Positions 51,964 to 59,775 of a stretch of DNA of 64,000 nt are shown here, in pieces. This stretch comes from Aminobacter niigataensis (GTDB taxonomy: Bacteria; Pseudomonadota; Alphaproteobacteria; Rhizobiales; Rhizobiaceae). The DNA lies in contig NZ_JACHOT010000006.1 of NCBI RefSeq assembly GCF_014200015.1, positions 124,001-188,000 of the forward strand, written 5' to 3'. The first letter of the stretch is position 1, and every line of letters begins with the position of its first letter. The notes beneath the pieces were generated by a model. That model saw nothing but the letters and a program-made list of their open reading frames with translations, was not told the DNA's origin and searched no databases. Both the position numbers and the translations under genes were made by a program.

Positions 51964-54287
51964 GCCTTGCCCGTGGGCGCTGCAGCCGCTGCGCGTGCAA
52001 GGTTGTTTTCGTATTGCGCACGAGCCGTCCGGTACTGCTTCGGCCAGGCCTGCTCGGCGTAGCCGATCTTCGCCGCCTCATGCATGACGAATGACGGGTC
52101 GGCGAGATGCGGACGAGCGACGGCGCAAAGGTCGGCGCGGCCGGCAGCGATGATCGAGTTGGCGTGGTCGGCTTCCGAGATCGCGCCCACCGCGATGGTC
52201 GGCACCTGGATCTCGTTGCGGATCTTGTCGGAGAAGGGCGTCTGGAACAGGCGGCCATAGACCGGCTGTTCTTCCTTCACCACCTGGCCCGACGAACAGT
52301 CAATCATGTCGGCGCCGACGTCCTTGAACATCTTCGCAAAGATAGCGGCATCGTCCGGCGTGTTGCCACCCTCGTACCAGTCGTGGGTGGAGAGGCGCAC
52401 CGAAATCGGCCGGTCCTCCGGCCAGACGGCGCGGATCGCGTTGAACACCTCAAGCGGATAGCGGGCGCGGTTCTCGTGGCTGCCGCCATACTCGTCGTCA
52501 CGCAAATTGGTCAGCGGCGACAGGAAGGACGACAGCAGATAGCCGTGGGCGGCGTGCAGTTCGAGGATATCGAAGCCGAGGTCGCGCGCACGCTCCGTGG
52601 CGCTGACGAAGTCGGCGGTCACCCGGTCCATGTCCTCGCGGGTCATTTCGCGCGGCATGTCGGAATGCTTGAGATAGGGCAGGGCGGAGGCCGAGATCAG
52701 CGGCCAGCCGCCTTCCGTCACCGGCTGGTCGATGCCTTCCCAGGCAACCTTTGTCGCCCCCTTGCGGCCGGCATGGCCAATCTGGATGCCGATCTTGGCC
52801 GGTGTCTGATGGTGGACGAAATCGATCATGCGCTTGAAGGCCTGCGCCTGCTCGTCGTTCCACAGGCCGAGGCAACCGGGCGTGATGCGCGCGTCGGGCG
52901 ACACACAGGTCATCTCGGGGAAGACGAGTGCCGCACCGCCCATGGCGCGCGAGCCGATATGGACGAGATGGAAGTCGTCGGGCAGGCCGTCGGTCGCCGA
53001 ATACATCGCCATCGGCGACATGACGATGCGGTTCTTCAAAGTCATCCCGCGAATGCTGAAGGGCGTGAACATCGGTGGCGGTACCGAGCCGTTGGGCGCG
53101 GGGCTGACGCCGGCGCGCTCGGCGAACCAGCGCTCGTAACCTTCGAGCCAGTCCTTGTCGCGCAGGCGCAAGTTTTCATGGCTGATGCGCTGCGAGCGGG
53201 TCAGCATCGAATACATGAACTGCTCGGGTTCCAAAGTGTCGGCATAGCGCGTGCCTACGACCTCGAACCACTCCATGGCGTTGCGCGCCGCATTCTGGAT
53301 GCGGGCGACATCGACGCGACGCACGTCCTCATAGGCTTCGAGCACAGCCGGGATGCTGGCCTTGTCGTGGCCGATGAGGTCGAACTGACGCGTCAGTTCA
53401 ATGGCGTCGTCAATGGCAAGCTTGGTGCCCGAGCCGATGGCGAAGTGTGCCGTATGCGCGCTGTCGCCCATCAACACGACATGGCTTGCGCCGTTGAAGT
53501 GGCTCCACTTGTCGCAGATCAGGCGGCCGAAATTCAGCCAGGCCGAGCCGCGCAGGTGGCGCGCATTGGTCATCAGCCTGTGGCCTTCGAGCGTGCCAGC
53601 AAACAGCTTTTCGCAGAAGGCGATCGACTGGTCCTGGTCCATCTCGTCGATGCCGTGTGCCTGGAACACGTCGTCGGTGGTCTCAACGATGAAGGTCGAG
53701 GTGTTGTCGTCGAAGCGGTAGATATGGGCCTGGAACCAGCCATGCTCGGTGCGCTGGAAATCGAAGGTGAAGGCGTCGAAGCGCTTGTCGGTACCGAGCC
53801 AGATGTAGCGGTTGGGCCGCATCACCATGTCGGGCTTGAAGACGTCGGCATATTTGTGCCGGATGCGCGAATTGACGCCGTCGGAGGAAATGATCAGGTC
53901 GGCGTCCGGAAAATCCTGGTCGCCCTGGACGTCGGTTTCGAACACCAGCTCCACGCCGAGTTCGAGGCAACGCTCCTGCAGGATGTTGAGCATCTTCTTG
54001 CGGCCGATGCCGACGAAGCCGTGGCCGGTGGTGCGGATCTTGCGACCCTTGAACACCAGCTCGATGTCGTCCCAGTGGTTGAAGGCAACCTCGATGGTCT
54101 CAGCCGTCTGGGGGTCCCACTGGCGCATCGACTGCATGGTGGCGTCGGAGAACACCACGCCCCAGCCGAAGGTGTCGAAGGGGCGATTGCGCTCGACGAC
54201 GGTGACCTGGTGCGCAGGGTGCTGCTTCTTCATCAGCAATGCGAAATAGAGACCGGCCGGCCCGCCACCGATACAGACAATGCGCAT
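51960..54287 (-). CDS. 2-Aminobenzoyl-CoA monooxygenase/reductase-type fusion (flavin hydroxylase plus Old Yellow Enzyme)
   Basis: A 775-residue two-domain flavoprotein. The N-terminal class A FAD hydroxylase (about residues 1-380) starts [17 protein letters not shown] and contains a [16 protein letters not shown] segment. The C-terminal Old Yellow Enzyme domain (about 405-775) starts [23 protein letters not shown] and has [18 protein letters not shown] near 577. This fusion is known in 2-aminobenzoyl-CoA monooxygenase/reductase, which hydroxylates and then dearomatises anthraniloyl-CoA, and in salicylyl-CoA 5-hydroxylase fusions. Kynureninase 5.5 kb away favours anthraniloyl-CoA. It heads a seven-gene operon, with the MarR gene upstream. 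Confidence 0.87.
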   Translation of the reverse strand: MRIVCIGGGPAGLYFALLMKKQHPAHQVTVVERNRPFDTFGWGVVFSDATMQSMRQWDPQTAETIEVAFNHWDDIELVFKGRKIRTTGHGFVGIGRKKMLNILQERCLELGVELVFETDVQGDQDFPDADLIISSDGVNSRIRHKYADVFKPDMVMRPNRYIWLGTDKRFDAFTFDFQRTEHGWFQAHIYRFDDNTSTFIVETTDDVFQAHGIDEMDQDQSIAFCEKLFAGTLEGHRLMTNARHLRGSAWLNFGRLICDKWSHFNGASHVVLMGDSAHTAHFAIGSGTKLAIDDAIELTRQFDLIGHDKASIPAVLEAYEDVRRVDVARIQNAARNAMEWFEVVGTRYADTLEPEQFMYSMLTRSQRISHENLRLRDKDWLEGYERWFAERAGVSPAPNGSVPPPMFTPFSIRGMTLKNRIVMSPMAMYSATDGLPDDFHLVHIGSRAMGGAALVFPEMTCVSPDARITPGCLGLWNDEQAQAFKRMIDFVHHQTPAKIGIQIGHAGRKGATKVAWEGIDQPVTEGGWPLISASALPYLKHSDMPREMTREDMDRVTADFVSATERARDLGFDILELHAAHGYLLSSFLSPLTNLRDDEYGGSHENRARYPLEVFNAIRAVWPEDRPISVRLSTHDWYEGGNTPDDAAIFAKMFKDVGADMIDCSSGQVVKEEQPVYGRLFQTPFSDKIRNEIQVPTIAVGAISEADHANSIIAAGRADLCAVARPHLADPSFVMHEAAKIGYAEQAWPKQYRTARAQYENNLARAAAAAPTGKA

Positions 54288-54373
54288 GCCGTTCTCCTCC
54301 GAAGGTGATGCAGCCGCCAGGACAGGGCTCGCCCGACCTTGACCGTACCGGCACCATGGACTCGTTTCAGAGA

Positions 54374-54391
54374 AACTTCAAGCTTAAAGTT
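54374..54391. promoter_or_regulatory. Candidate MarR operator upstream of the 2-aminobenzoyl-CoA operon
   Basis: AACTTnAAGCTTnAAGTT is an 18-base palindrome with 16 matching positions, 87 bases upstream of the monooxygenase/reductase start and downstream of the MarR gene. A related CAAGCTTGAA lies upstream of the MarR gene itself. Confidence 0.6.
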
Positions 54392-54470
54392 ATTTTCGCG
54401 ATGGGCACTTCAGCCCGTCGTCAGTGATGAGTGCGGTGAAGACTACAGGGGATAGCGCGCGTAGCTGGGG

Positions 54471-54995
54471 TCAGCTCCCCTTGCCGAGCGACGCGACGAT
54501 GGAGCGCTTGAGCTTGGCGAGTTCGTCGAGCAGGACCGCACCGTCCTTCGGGGCAAGGCCGCCAAACAGGTCGGCGATCCAGTCGGCATGCGCCGAGGCC
54601 ATCTTTTCAAACTCGGCGCGGCCGAAGGGGGTCAGCGCGATGATCTGGACGCGCCGGTCGGTCGGCGAGGTCGTGCGGCTGATATGGCCGCTTTCGGCCA
54701 GCCGCTCGACCAGCACGGTGATGTTGCCGGGCGACACCATCATGCGCTTGGACACCTCACCGAGCACCATGCCTTCACTGGCGCGCTCGAGCTGGGCCAT
54801 CAGGTCGAAGCGGGGCAGGGTGGAATCGAATTCCTCACGCAGCCGGCGCCGCACCTCGGTCTCTATCAGGGTCGAACAGGTGAGCAGCCTGAGCCACAGC
54901 CGCAACTCGGCGCCATGGTCGCCGGGTGCTTCGAGAACCTTGGTCTCGCCGTCGACCCATCCGGTGGCGTTCGTCGTTTCTTTGCGCTCGTCCAT
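54471..54995 (-). CDS. MarR-family transcriptional regulator of the 2-aminobenzoyl-CoA operon
   Basis: A 174-residue winged-helix protein with FDLMAQLERASEGMVLGEVSKRMMVSPGNITVLVERL (about residues 62-98) and the wing DRRVQIIALTPFGR. MarR proteins in aryl-CoA operons often sense the CoA thioester. The ATG chosen replaces an in-frame TTG 21 bases earlier; neither has an ideal ribosome site. It lies 183 bases before the operon head, with palindromes before and after it. Confidence 0.88.
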   Translation of the reverse strand: MDERKETTNATGWVDGETKVLEAPGDHGAELRLWLRLLTCSTLIETEVRRRLREEFDSTLPRFDLMAQLERASEGMVLGEVSKRMMVSPGNITVLVERLAESGHISRTTSPTDRRVQIIALTPFGRAEFEKMASAHADWIADLFGGLAPKDGAVLLDELAKLKRSIVASLGKGS

Positions 54996-55078
54996 CTTCA
55001 GCCCGGTCTTTCCCAACCTCGCAGACCGGGGAAGCAGGCCGGTCCGAACAGGCTTTGTAGTGCCGTTTCGCCGGTTCG

Positions 55079-55092
55079 TACAAGCTTGAAAG
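55079..55092. promoter_or_regulatory. Second AAGCTT-centred site upstream of the MarR gene
   Basis: TACAAGCTTGAAAG shares the nine-base core AAGCTTGAA with the complementary strand of the palindrome at 54374. It lies in the 99-base gap before the MarR gene and could mediate autoregulation. Confidence 0.4.
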
Positions 55093-55094
55093 AT

Positions 55095-56063
55095 TTAGGG
55101 CGCGGGAATATAGCCGCCGAGCACCGTGGCATAGGCCGCGGCGTCGATGTTGCCGCCCGACACGACGCAGACGACATTGCCCCTGGCGTGCTCGCTTGAC
55201 AGCGCGGCAGCCAGAGAGGCCGCACCCGCGCCCTCGGCGACGACCTTGGCCTTGGCGAACAGGAGGCGCATCGCCTCGGTCACCTGCTCCAGGCTGACGG
55301 TGATCGCGCCGTCGATCAATTCGCGCGCCACCGGCCAGAGTTGAGGCACCAGCGAAGGCCCGCCGATGCTCTTTATGAAGGAGGGGCGCGTTTCGATCTC
55401 GACGATGCGGCCGGCAGCAAGCGCCGCCGTCACTGGCGCCGCGTTCTCGTCCTCGACGGCGAAGATTTTTGCCTGCGGCCGCAGAGCCTTGACGGCACTG
55501 GCGACGCCTGAGGTCATGCTGCCGCCGCCATAGGGAGTGAGCACCACGTCGACTTCGGGCAGGTCTCCCAGAATTTCCATGCCGATCGAGCCATTGCCGG
55601 AAAGCACGGCCTGGTCGGTCACCGGATTGATCAGCAATTCGGGAAAGTCGGGCTGTTCTGCACCGATGATGTACTGCCACCAGGTGTCCATCGAGATAAA
55701 ACGCACCTCGCCGCCGAGCCGCCGCACCCCGTCAATCTTGGTCTGTGGCGCACCTTGGTACATGTAGGCGGCCATCGGCACACCAAGTCTGTTCGCCGCC
55801 CAGGCCATGCCGTAGGCCATGTTGCCCGAACTGACCGTGGCGACACCATTGCGCAAGACGTCGGCGTCGCGCGACAGCAGAGCATTGAGCGCCGGGCGAA
55901 GTTTGAACGCGCCGATCGGCGACAGCGTTTCGAGCTTGAGGAATATCTGGCGGTCCGGCAGGCCGAGATCGAGACGCATCATGGGCGTGCGCGCCATGTG
56001 GGGTGCCAGCCGCAAGCGCGCCGCGGCAATCTCGTCCAGCGTCGGGCGATGCGGCGCGCTCAT
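55095..56063 (-). CDS. Fold-type II PLP enzyme, serine/threonine dehydratase-like
   Basis: A 322-residue enzyme of the threonine/serine dehydratase group. The PLP lysine is in SPIGAFKLRPALNAL near residue 55, the phosphate-binding loop is SSGNMAYG near 85, and YGGGSMTSG near 180 is the glycine-rich loop. It would deaminate or eliminate from a hydroxy or other substituted amino acid. The start overlaps the GntR stop (ATGA), so enzyme and regulator are one unit, divergent from the kynureninase operon. Its substrate in that pathway is unclear; the frame continues upstream but only as a shadow of the GntR gene. Confidence 0.82.
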   Translation of the reverse strand: MSAPHRPTLDEIAAARLRLAPHMARTPMMRLDLGLPDRQIFLKLETLSPIGAFKLRPALNALLSRDADVLRNGVATVSSGNMAYGMAWAANRLGVPMAAYMYQGAPQTKIDGVRRLGGEVRFISMDTWWQYIIGAEQPDFPELLINPVTDQAVLSGNGSIGMEILGDLPEVDVVLTPYGGGSMTSGVASAVKALRPQAKIFAVEDENAAPVTAALAAGRIVEIETRPSFIKSIGGPSLVPQLWPVARELIDGAITVSLEQVTEAMRLLFAKAKVVAEGAGAASLAAALSSEHARGNVVCVVSGGNIDAAAYATVLGGYIPAP

Positions 56064-56839
56064 TCGGCTGCCGTAGGCGATTTCACGCGGCCGGTGCGTG
56101 CAGCCAGTTTGCCTCCGCTGCCGTCTTCGGTATGGACATAGACATGCAGCGTATAGCCGATGTGGTCGATCATCAGCTTCTTGGCCCGCTCGACGTCGCG
56201 GTCGAGTGCCGCCTCCATCAGTGCCGTATGGTGCTCGATCGCCATGGCCTCGCGCAAGGCCGCGACCGCCGCCTCGTAGCCGTTCTTCTGGCCGGCAGCA
56301 GCCTTCATCGTCGGCGACAGACCGAGGAAGCGGTGGTGGCGGCGCAACTGGTCCGAAACTGTCGAGCGGAAGCGCAACAGCCAGTTCGATGTCGCCGCGC
56401 TCAGTAATGCGGTGTGAAAGGCCTCGTGCTTTTCGTCCCATTCGTCGACCGCCTCGTCGGAGGGGTCGTCGGGTGCGATCTTGCAGCGGGAGAGCCGGTA
56501 ATGCGCCGTGACAACGGCTGCTTCCCAGTCGGCGTCGCCCTTGTCCATGGATTCGAGCAACAGCGGAATTTCGACCACCATCCGGGCACGGGCAAGGTCT
56601 TCGAGTTCGCCGCGCGAAACAGGCGCAACGGCAAAACCGCGATTGGAAATCGCCGTCACCAGGCGCTCGGCCTCCAGCCGCGACAGCGCCTCCCGCAGCG
56701 GCGTCCAGCCGACACCGTAGGTGTTGCGAAGCACGCTTAGCTTGAGCGGCGCACCCGGCATCAGGCGCGTGGTCAGGATATCGCGACGCAGCAGCCGGTA
56801 GGCCGCTTCCGTCTTGGTGGAGTGCTCGTCATCCTGCAT
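56060..56839 (-). CDS. GntR-family regulator with FCD domain
   Basis: A 259-residue regulator with an N-terminal winged helix (VLRNTYGVGWTPLREALSRLEAERLV, about residues 35-60) and a C-terminal FCD domain with HEAFHTALLSAATSNWLL. It diverges from the TrpXYZ-like importer and kynureninase operon across 158 bases that contain two similar AT-rich palindromic sites, so it probably controls that operon and its own unit. Confidence 0.9.
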   Translation of the reverse strand: MQDDEHSTKTEAAYRLLRRDILTTRLMPGAPLKLSVLRNTYGVGWTPLREALSRLEAERLVTAISNRGFAVAPVSRGELEDLARARMVVEIPLLLESMDKGDADWEAAVVTAHYRLSRCKIAPDDPSDEAVDEWDEKHEAFHTALLSAATSNWLLRFRSTVSDQLRRHHRFLGLSPTMKAAAGQKNGYEAAVAALREAMAIEHHTALMEAALDRDVERAKKLMIDHIGYTLHVYVHTEDGSGGKLAARTGRVKSPTAAE

Positions 56840-56873
56840 CGCTATCCATCCGCGAGACCGCTTGACTCGAAAA

Positions 56874-56914
56874 ATTATATATCATGGGAGCAGCTGGCAA
56901 GAATTATATATAAT
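56874..56914. promoter_or_regulatory. Paired candidate GntR operator sites
   Basis: ATTATATATAAT at 56903-56914 is a perfect 12-base palindrome, and ATTATATATCAT at 56874-56885 differs at one base. The copies are 29 bases apart. The perfect copy ends 1 base before the -35 of the importer promoter, and the other lies near the -10 region of the GntR gene. Confidence 0.6.
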
Positions 56915-56915
56915 G

Positions 56916-56944
56916 TTGACAGGCGCGCTGCGACTGCGCATGAT
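56916..56944 (+). promoter_or_regulatory. Candidate promoter of the importer/kynureninase operon
   Basis: TTGACA at 56916-56921 and CATGAT at 56939-56944 have 17-base spacing, 54 bases before the binding-protein start. The -35 is perfect; the -10 matches four of six positions. Confidence 0.5.
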
Positions 56945-56997
56945 CTTGTCCATGCCGCCGTTCAGTGAGCGGCGCCTTGTTAATCTGGGAGGAATAG

Positions 56998-57984
56998 ATG
57001 AGAAACCTGAAGTCCGGCCTGCTGTCGGGCCTGTTCGTGGCCGGCGCTCTCGCCGCCAGCCTCGGTGCTGCCATTGCCGATCCGATCAAGATCGGCATCG
57101 CCAATTTCGGCGAGCATCCGCAGCTCAACGCCTCGATCGCCGGCTTCAAGCAGGCGCTGTCGGAGAACGGCTTTGTCGAAGGCAAGGACGTCGTCTACAC
57201 CGAGAGCCACACCAATTTCGACGCCTCGCTGGTGCCGCAGATGATCGCCAAGCTTCAGGCCGAACAGCCGAAGCTGATCTACACCGTCACCACCCCGGTC
57301 TCGCAGATCGCCAAGAAGGCGCTCGCCGGCTCCGGCATTTCGGTCGTCTTCTCGGCCGTCACCGACCCCGTCGCCGCCAAGCTCGTTCCGTCGTGGGATG
57401 CGGGCGACGAAGGCATGACCGGTGCCACCGACCTGCAGGACATGGCAGCCGTCATGGAATTCACCAAGAAGCTGCTGCCGAATGCCAAGCGCTTCGGCGT
57501 GCCCTACAATCCGGGTGAGGCAAACGACGTCGCCCTGCTCGAAAAGATCAAGGAAGTGGCACCCGCTGCCGGCTTCGAGGTCGTCGCAGTCGGCGTCGAC
57601 AACGTCAACGACATCCAGCAGCGCATCGCCTCCTTCGCCGGCAAGGCCGACGTGATCTACACGCCTGCATCGAACCTGCTCCAGCCGGCGGTTGCCGCCG
57701 TGTCGGCCGCAGCGCGCCAGGCCGGCATCCCGATCGTCAACTCCGACGATGGCGCAGTCCGCAACGGCGTGGTGCCGGCAAGCTTTGCCGTGAACTACAC
57801 CCAGGTCGGCATGAACGCCGGCAAGATCGCTGCCGAGATCCTCAAGGGTGCAGATCCCAAGACCATCGCACCGTCGCGCCCGGCCTATGCCGACCACGCC
57901 CCGACGATCTCCAAGAAGGCGATGGCGGCGTTCGGCATCGAGATCCCCGAGACGCTGGCCGATTGCGGCTGCATCGTCGACTGA
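56998..57984 (+). CDS. TrpX-like ABC transporter substrate-binding protein (ABC_sub_bind family)
   Basis: A 328-residue periplasmic protein with a signal peptide ending AAIADP near residue 28. The mature part PIKIGIANFGEHPQLN, LIYTVTTPVSQIA and YNPGEANDVALLEKIKEVA match the binding-protein family that includes streptococcal TrpX, used for tryptophan or tyrosine uptake. GGGAGG lies 6 bases before the ATG. It begins an operon ending in kynureninase, so kynurenine or a related tryptophan metabolite is a likely ligand (inference). Confidence 0.85.
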   Translation: MRNLKSGLLSGLFVAGALAASLGAAIADPIKIGIANFGEHPQLNASIAGFKQALSENGFVEGKDVVYTESHTNFDASLVPQMIAKLQAEQPKLIYTVTTPVSQIAKKALAGSGISVVFSAVTDPVAAKLVPSWDAGDEGMTGATDLQDMAAVMEFTKKLLPNAKRFGVPYNPGEANDVALLEKIKEVAPAAGFEVVAVGVDNVNDIQQRIASFAGKADVIYTPASNLLQPAVAAVSAAARQAGIPIVNSDDGAVRNGVVPASFAVNYTQVGMNAGKIAAEILKGADPKTIAPSRPAYADHAPTISKKAMAAFGIEIPETLADCGCIVD

Positions 57985-58003
57985 CATAGCACTTCGTCAA
58001 AAC

Positions 58004-58036
58004 AGGCGGCGGCGTCCTTGGCGCCGTCGCCTTTTT
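58004..58036 (+). terminator. Terminator-like hairpin inside the importer operon
   Basis: AGGCGGCGGC pairs with GCCGTCGCCT (one G-T pair) around a 9-base loop, followed at once by five T. It lies between the binding-protein gene and the ATPase gene, where partial termination would leave extra binding-protein message. Confidence 0.6.
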
Positions 58037-58048
58037 CGGGAGGGACGG

Positions 58049-58828
58049 ATGCTCGAAATCCGATCTGCACGTAAAGTTTTCTACAAGGGCCAGGCCGACG
58101 AAAAGGTCGCGCTGGACAGCCTCAGCCTGAAGCTCGCCACCGGCGAGTTCGGTGTCGTCATCGGCTCCAACGGCGCCGGCAAGAGCAGCATGCTGAACGC
58201 CATATCAGGCGCGCTGGTGCTCGATTCCGGCCAGGTCATCATCAACGGCGACGATGTGACGGCCATGCCCGTCCACAAGCGCGCCATGCGGCTTGCACGC
58301 GTCTTCCAGGACCCGATGAAGGGCACCGCCGCCTCGATGACGGTCGCAGAGAACATGCTGCTCGCCGATCTGCGCAGCCAGAAGCGCACCTTGCGCCAGG
58401 GCCTCAATGCGACCCGCCTTGCCACCTACAAGGAACGTCTTTCGCTCCTCGGTCTCGGCCTCGAAAACCGCCTCGACACCCGCGTCGAGCTGCTTTCGGG
58501 CGGCCAGCGCCAGTCGCTGTCACTGATCATGGCGGTCGGCGGCTCACCCGACCTCTTGCTGCTCGACGAACATACGGCCGCGCTCGACCCGCGCACCGCC
58601 GACATCGTCATGCAGGCGACCGTTCGCGCCGTCGATGCGTTGAAGCTCACCACGCTGATGGTGACCCACAACATGCAGCACGCCGTCGATTTCGGCCACA
58701 GCGTGATCATGCTCGACGCCGGCAAGCTCCGGCTCGAAATCTCCGGCGAGGAAAAAGCCAAGGTGACGGTTGTCGACCTGATCGGCCATTTCTCCGTGAA
58801 AACCGACCGCATGCTGCTGGCGAGTTGA
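58049..58828 (+). CDS. ABC transporter ATP-binding protein, TrpZ-like
   Basis: A 259-residue ATPase with Walker A GSNGAGKS near residue 38, signature LSGGQRQS, Walker B LLLLDEHTAALDPRT (histidine instead of proline after DE) and a THNMQHAVDFG switch region. The DEHTAALDP form is usual in this subfamily. GGGAGGGACGG precedes the ATG. It pairs with the permease 5 bases downstream. Confidence 0.9.
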   Translation: MLEIRSARKVFYKGQADEKVALDSLSLKLATGEFGVVIGSNGAGKSSMLNAISGALVLDSGQVIINGDDVTAMPVHKRAMRLARVFQDPMKGTAASMTVAENMLLADLRSQKRTLRQGLNATRLATYKERLSLLGLGLENRLDTRVELLSGGQRQSLSLIMAVGGSPDLLLLDEHTAALDPRTADIVMQATVRAVDALKLTTLMVTHNMQHAVDFGHSVIMLDAGKLRLEISGEEKAKVTVVDLIGHFSVKTDRMLLAS

Positions 58829-58833
58829 TCATC

Positions 58834-59757
58834 ATGGACCTTATCCAGAACATCTTTTCGAGCTTCGTCGCGCTCGTCCCCGTCACCCTGGCGCAGAGCC
58901 TGATCCTGGCATTCGTCGTGCTCGGCATCATGATCCCGTTCCGCACGCTCAACTTCCCCGACCTCACCAGCGAGGGCGCCTTTCCGCTGGGCGGCTGCGT
59001 CTGCGGTGTGCTGCTGGCCGGCGGCGCTTCGCCGCTGACGGCGATTGCGGTTGCCGTCATCGCCGGCTTCCTCGCCGGCTGCTGCACCGCCTTCATCCAT
59101 TTGCGCTTCCGCATCCACACGCTGCTCGCCGGCATCCTGATGATGACGATGCTCTACAGCATCAACCTGCGCATCATGGGCAAGTCGAACCTCTCGGTCT
59201 TCGGTTCGCCCAGCGTGTTCGACTGGGCGCCATATCTGCAACCCGGTTTCCCGGCGAGCAAGATCGTCATTGCGGGCCTGATCGGCGCTGCCGTCTTCAT
59301 CCTGCTCAACATGTTCTTCAAGACGGAGAAGGGCACTGCAATCCGCGCCGTCGGGGCCAACTCCGACATGGCCGAGGCCCAGGGCATCAATGTCTGGGTC
59401 GCCACCATCGGCGGCGTCGGCCTCGCCAGCGCCTTCTCGGCAACGAGCGGCGCCTTGATGGTGCAGTCGCAAGGTTTTGCCGACGTCAATATGGGCCTCG
59501 GCATCCTGATCAACGGCCTTGCGGCACTGATGATCGGCGAAGCCATCGTCGGCAAGCAGACCGTGCTGCGCCAACTCGCCGCCCCGTTCGTCGGCGCGGT
59601 CGTCTATTACCAGTTGGTGTCGTTCTGCCTTGCCGCCGGCATGCCGCCCCCCGATCTCAAGCTCGCCACCGGCCTGTTCGTGCTCGCCATGCTTGCACTG
59701 CCGAGCCTCAAGCGCAGCCGCGGGTCGGCGCCCGCACGCGAAACCATTCGCGAATAA
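58834..59757 (+). CDS. ABC transporter permease, TrpY-like
   Basis: A 307-residue inner-membrane protein with about eight helices and FPDLTSEGAFPLGG near residue 45, typical of the permease partner of ABC_sub_bind systems and distantly related to LivH/LivM. A TTG 9 bases earlier overlapping the ATPase stop is an alternative start. Kynureninase follows 18 bases downstream. Confidence 0.87.
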   Translation: MDLIQNIFSSFVALVPVTLAQSLILAFVVLGIMIPFRTLNFPDLTSEGAFPLGGCVCGVLLAGGASPLTAIAVAVIAGFLAGCCTAFIHLRFRIHTLLAGILMMTMLYSINLRIMGKSNLSVFGSPSVFDWAPYLQPGFPASKIVIAGLIGAAVFILLNMFFKTEKGTAIRAVGANSDMAEAQGINVWVATIGGVGLASAFSATSGALMVQSQGFADVNMGLGILINGLAALMIGEAIVGKQTVLRQLAAPFVGAVVYYQLVSFCLAAGMPPPDLKLATGLFVLAMLALPSLKRSRGSAPARETIRE

Positions 59758-59775
59758 TCGAGGATAGGCCGCATC

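Noticed and set aside
52107-54308. A 733-codon plus-strand open frame opposite the monooxygenase/reductase
   Set aside because: The minus-strand product has FAD and Old Yellow Enzyme motifs; the plus-strand frame looks like a GC-rich antisense shadow.
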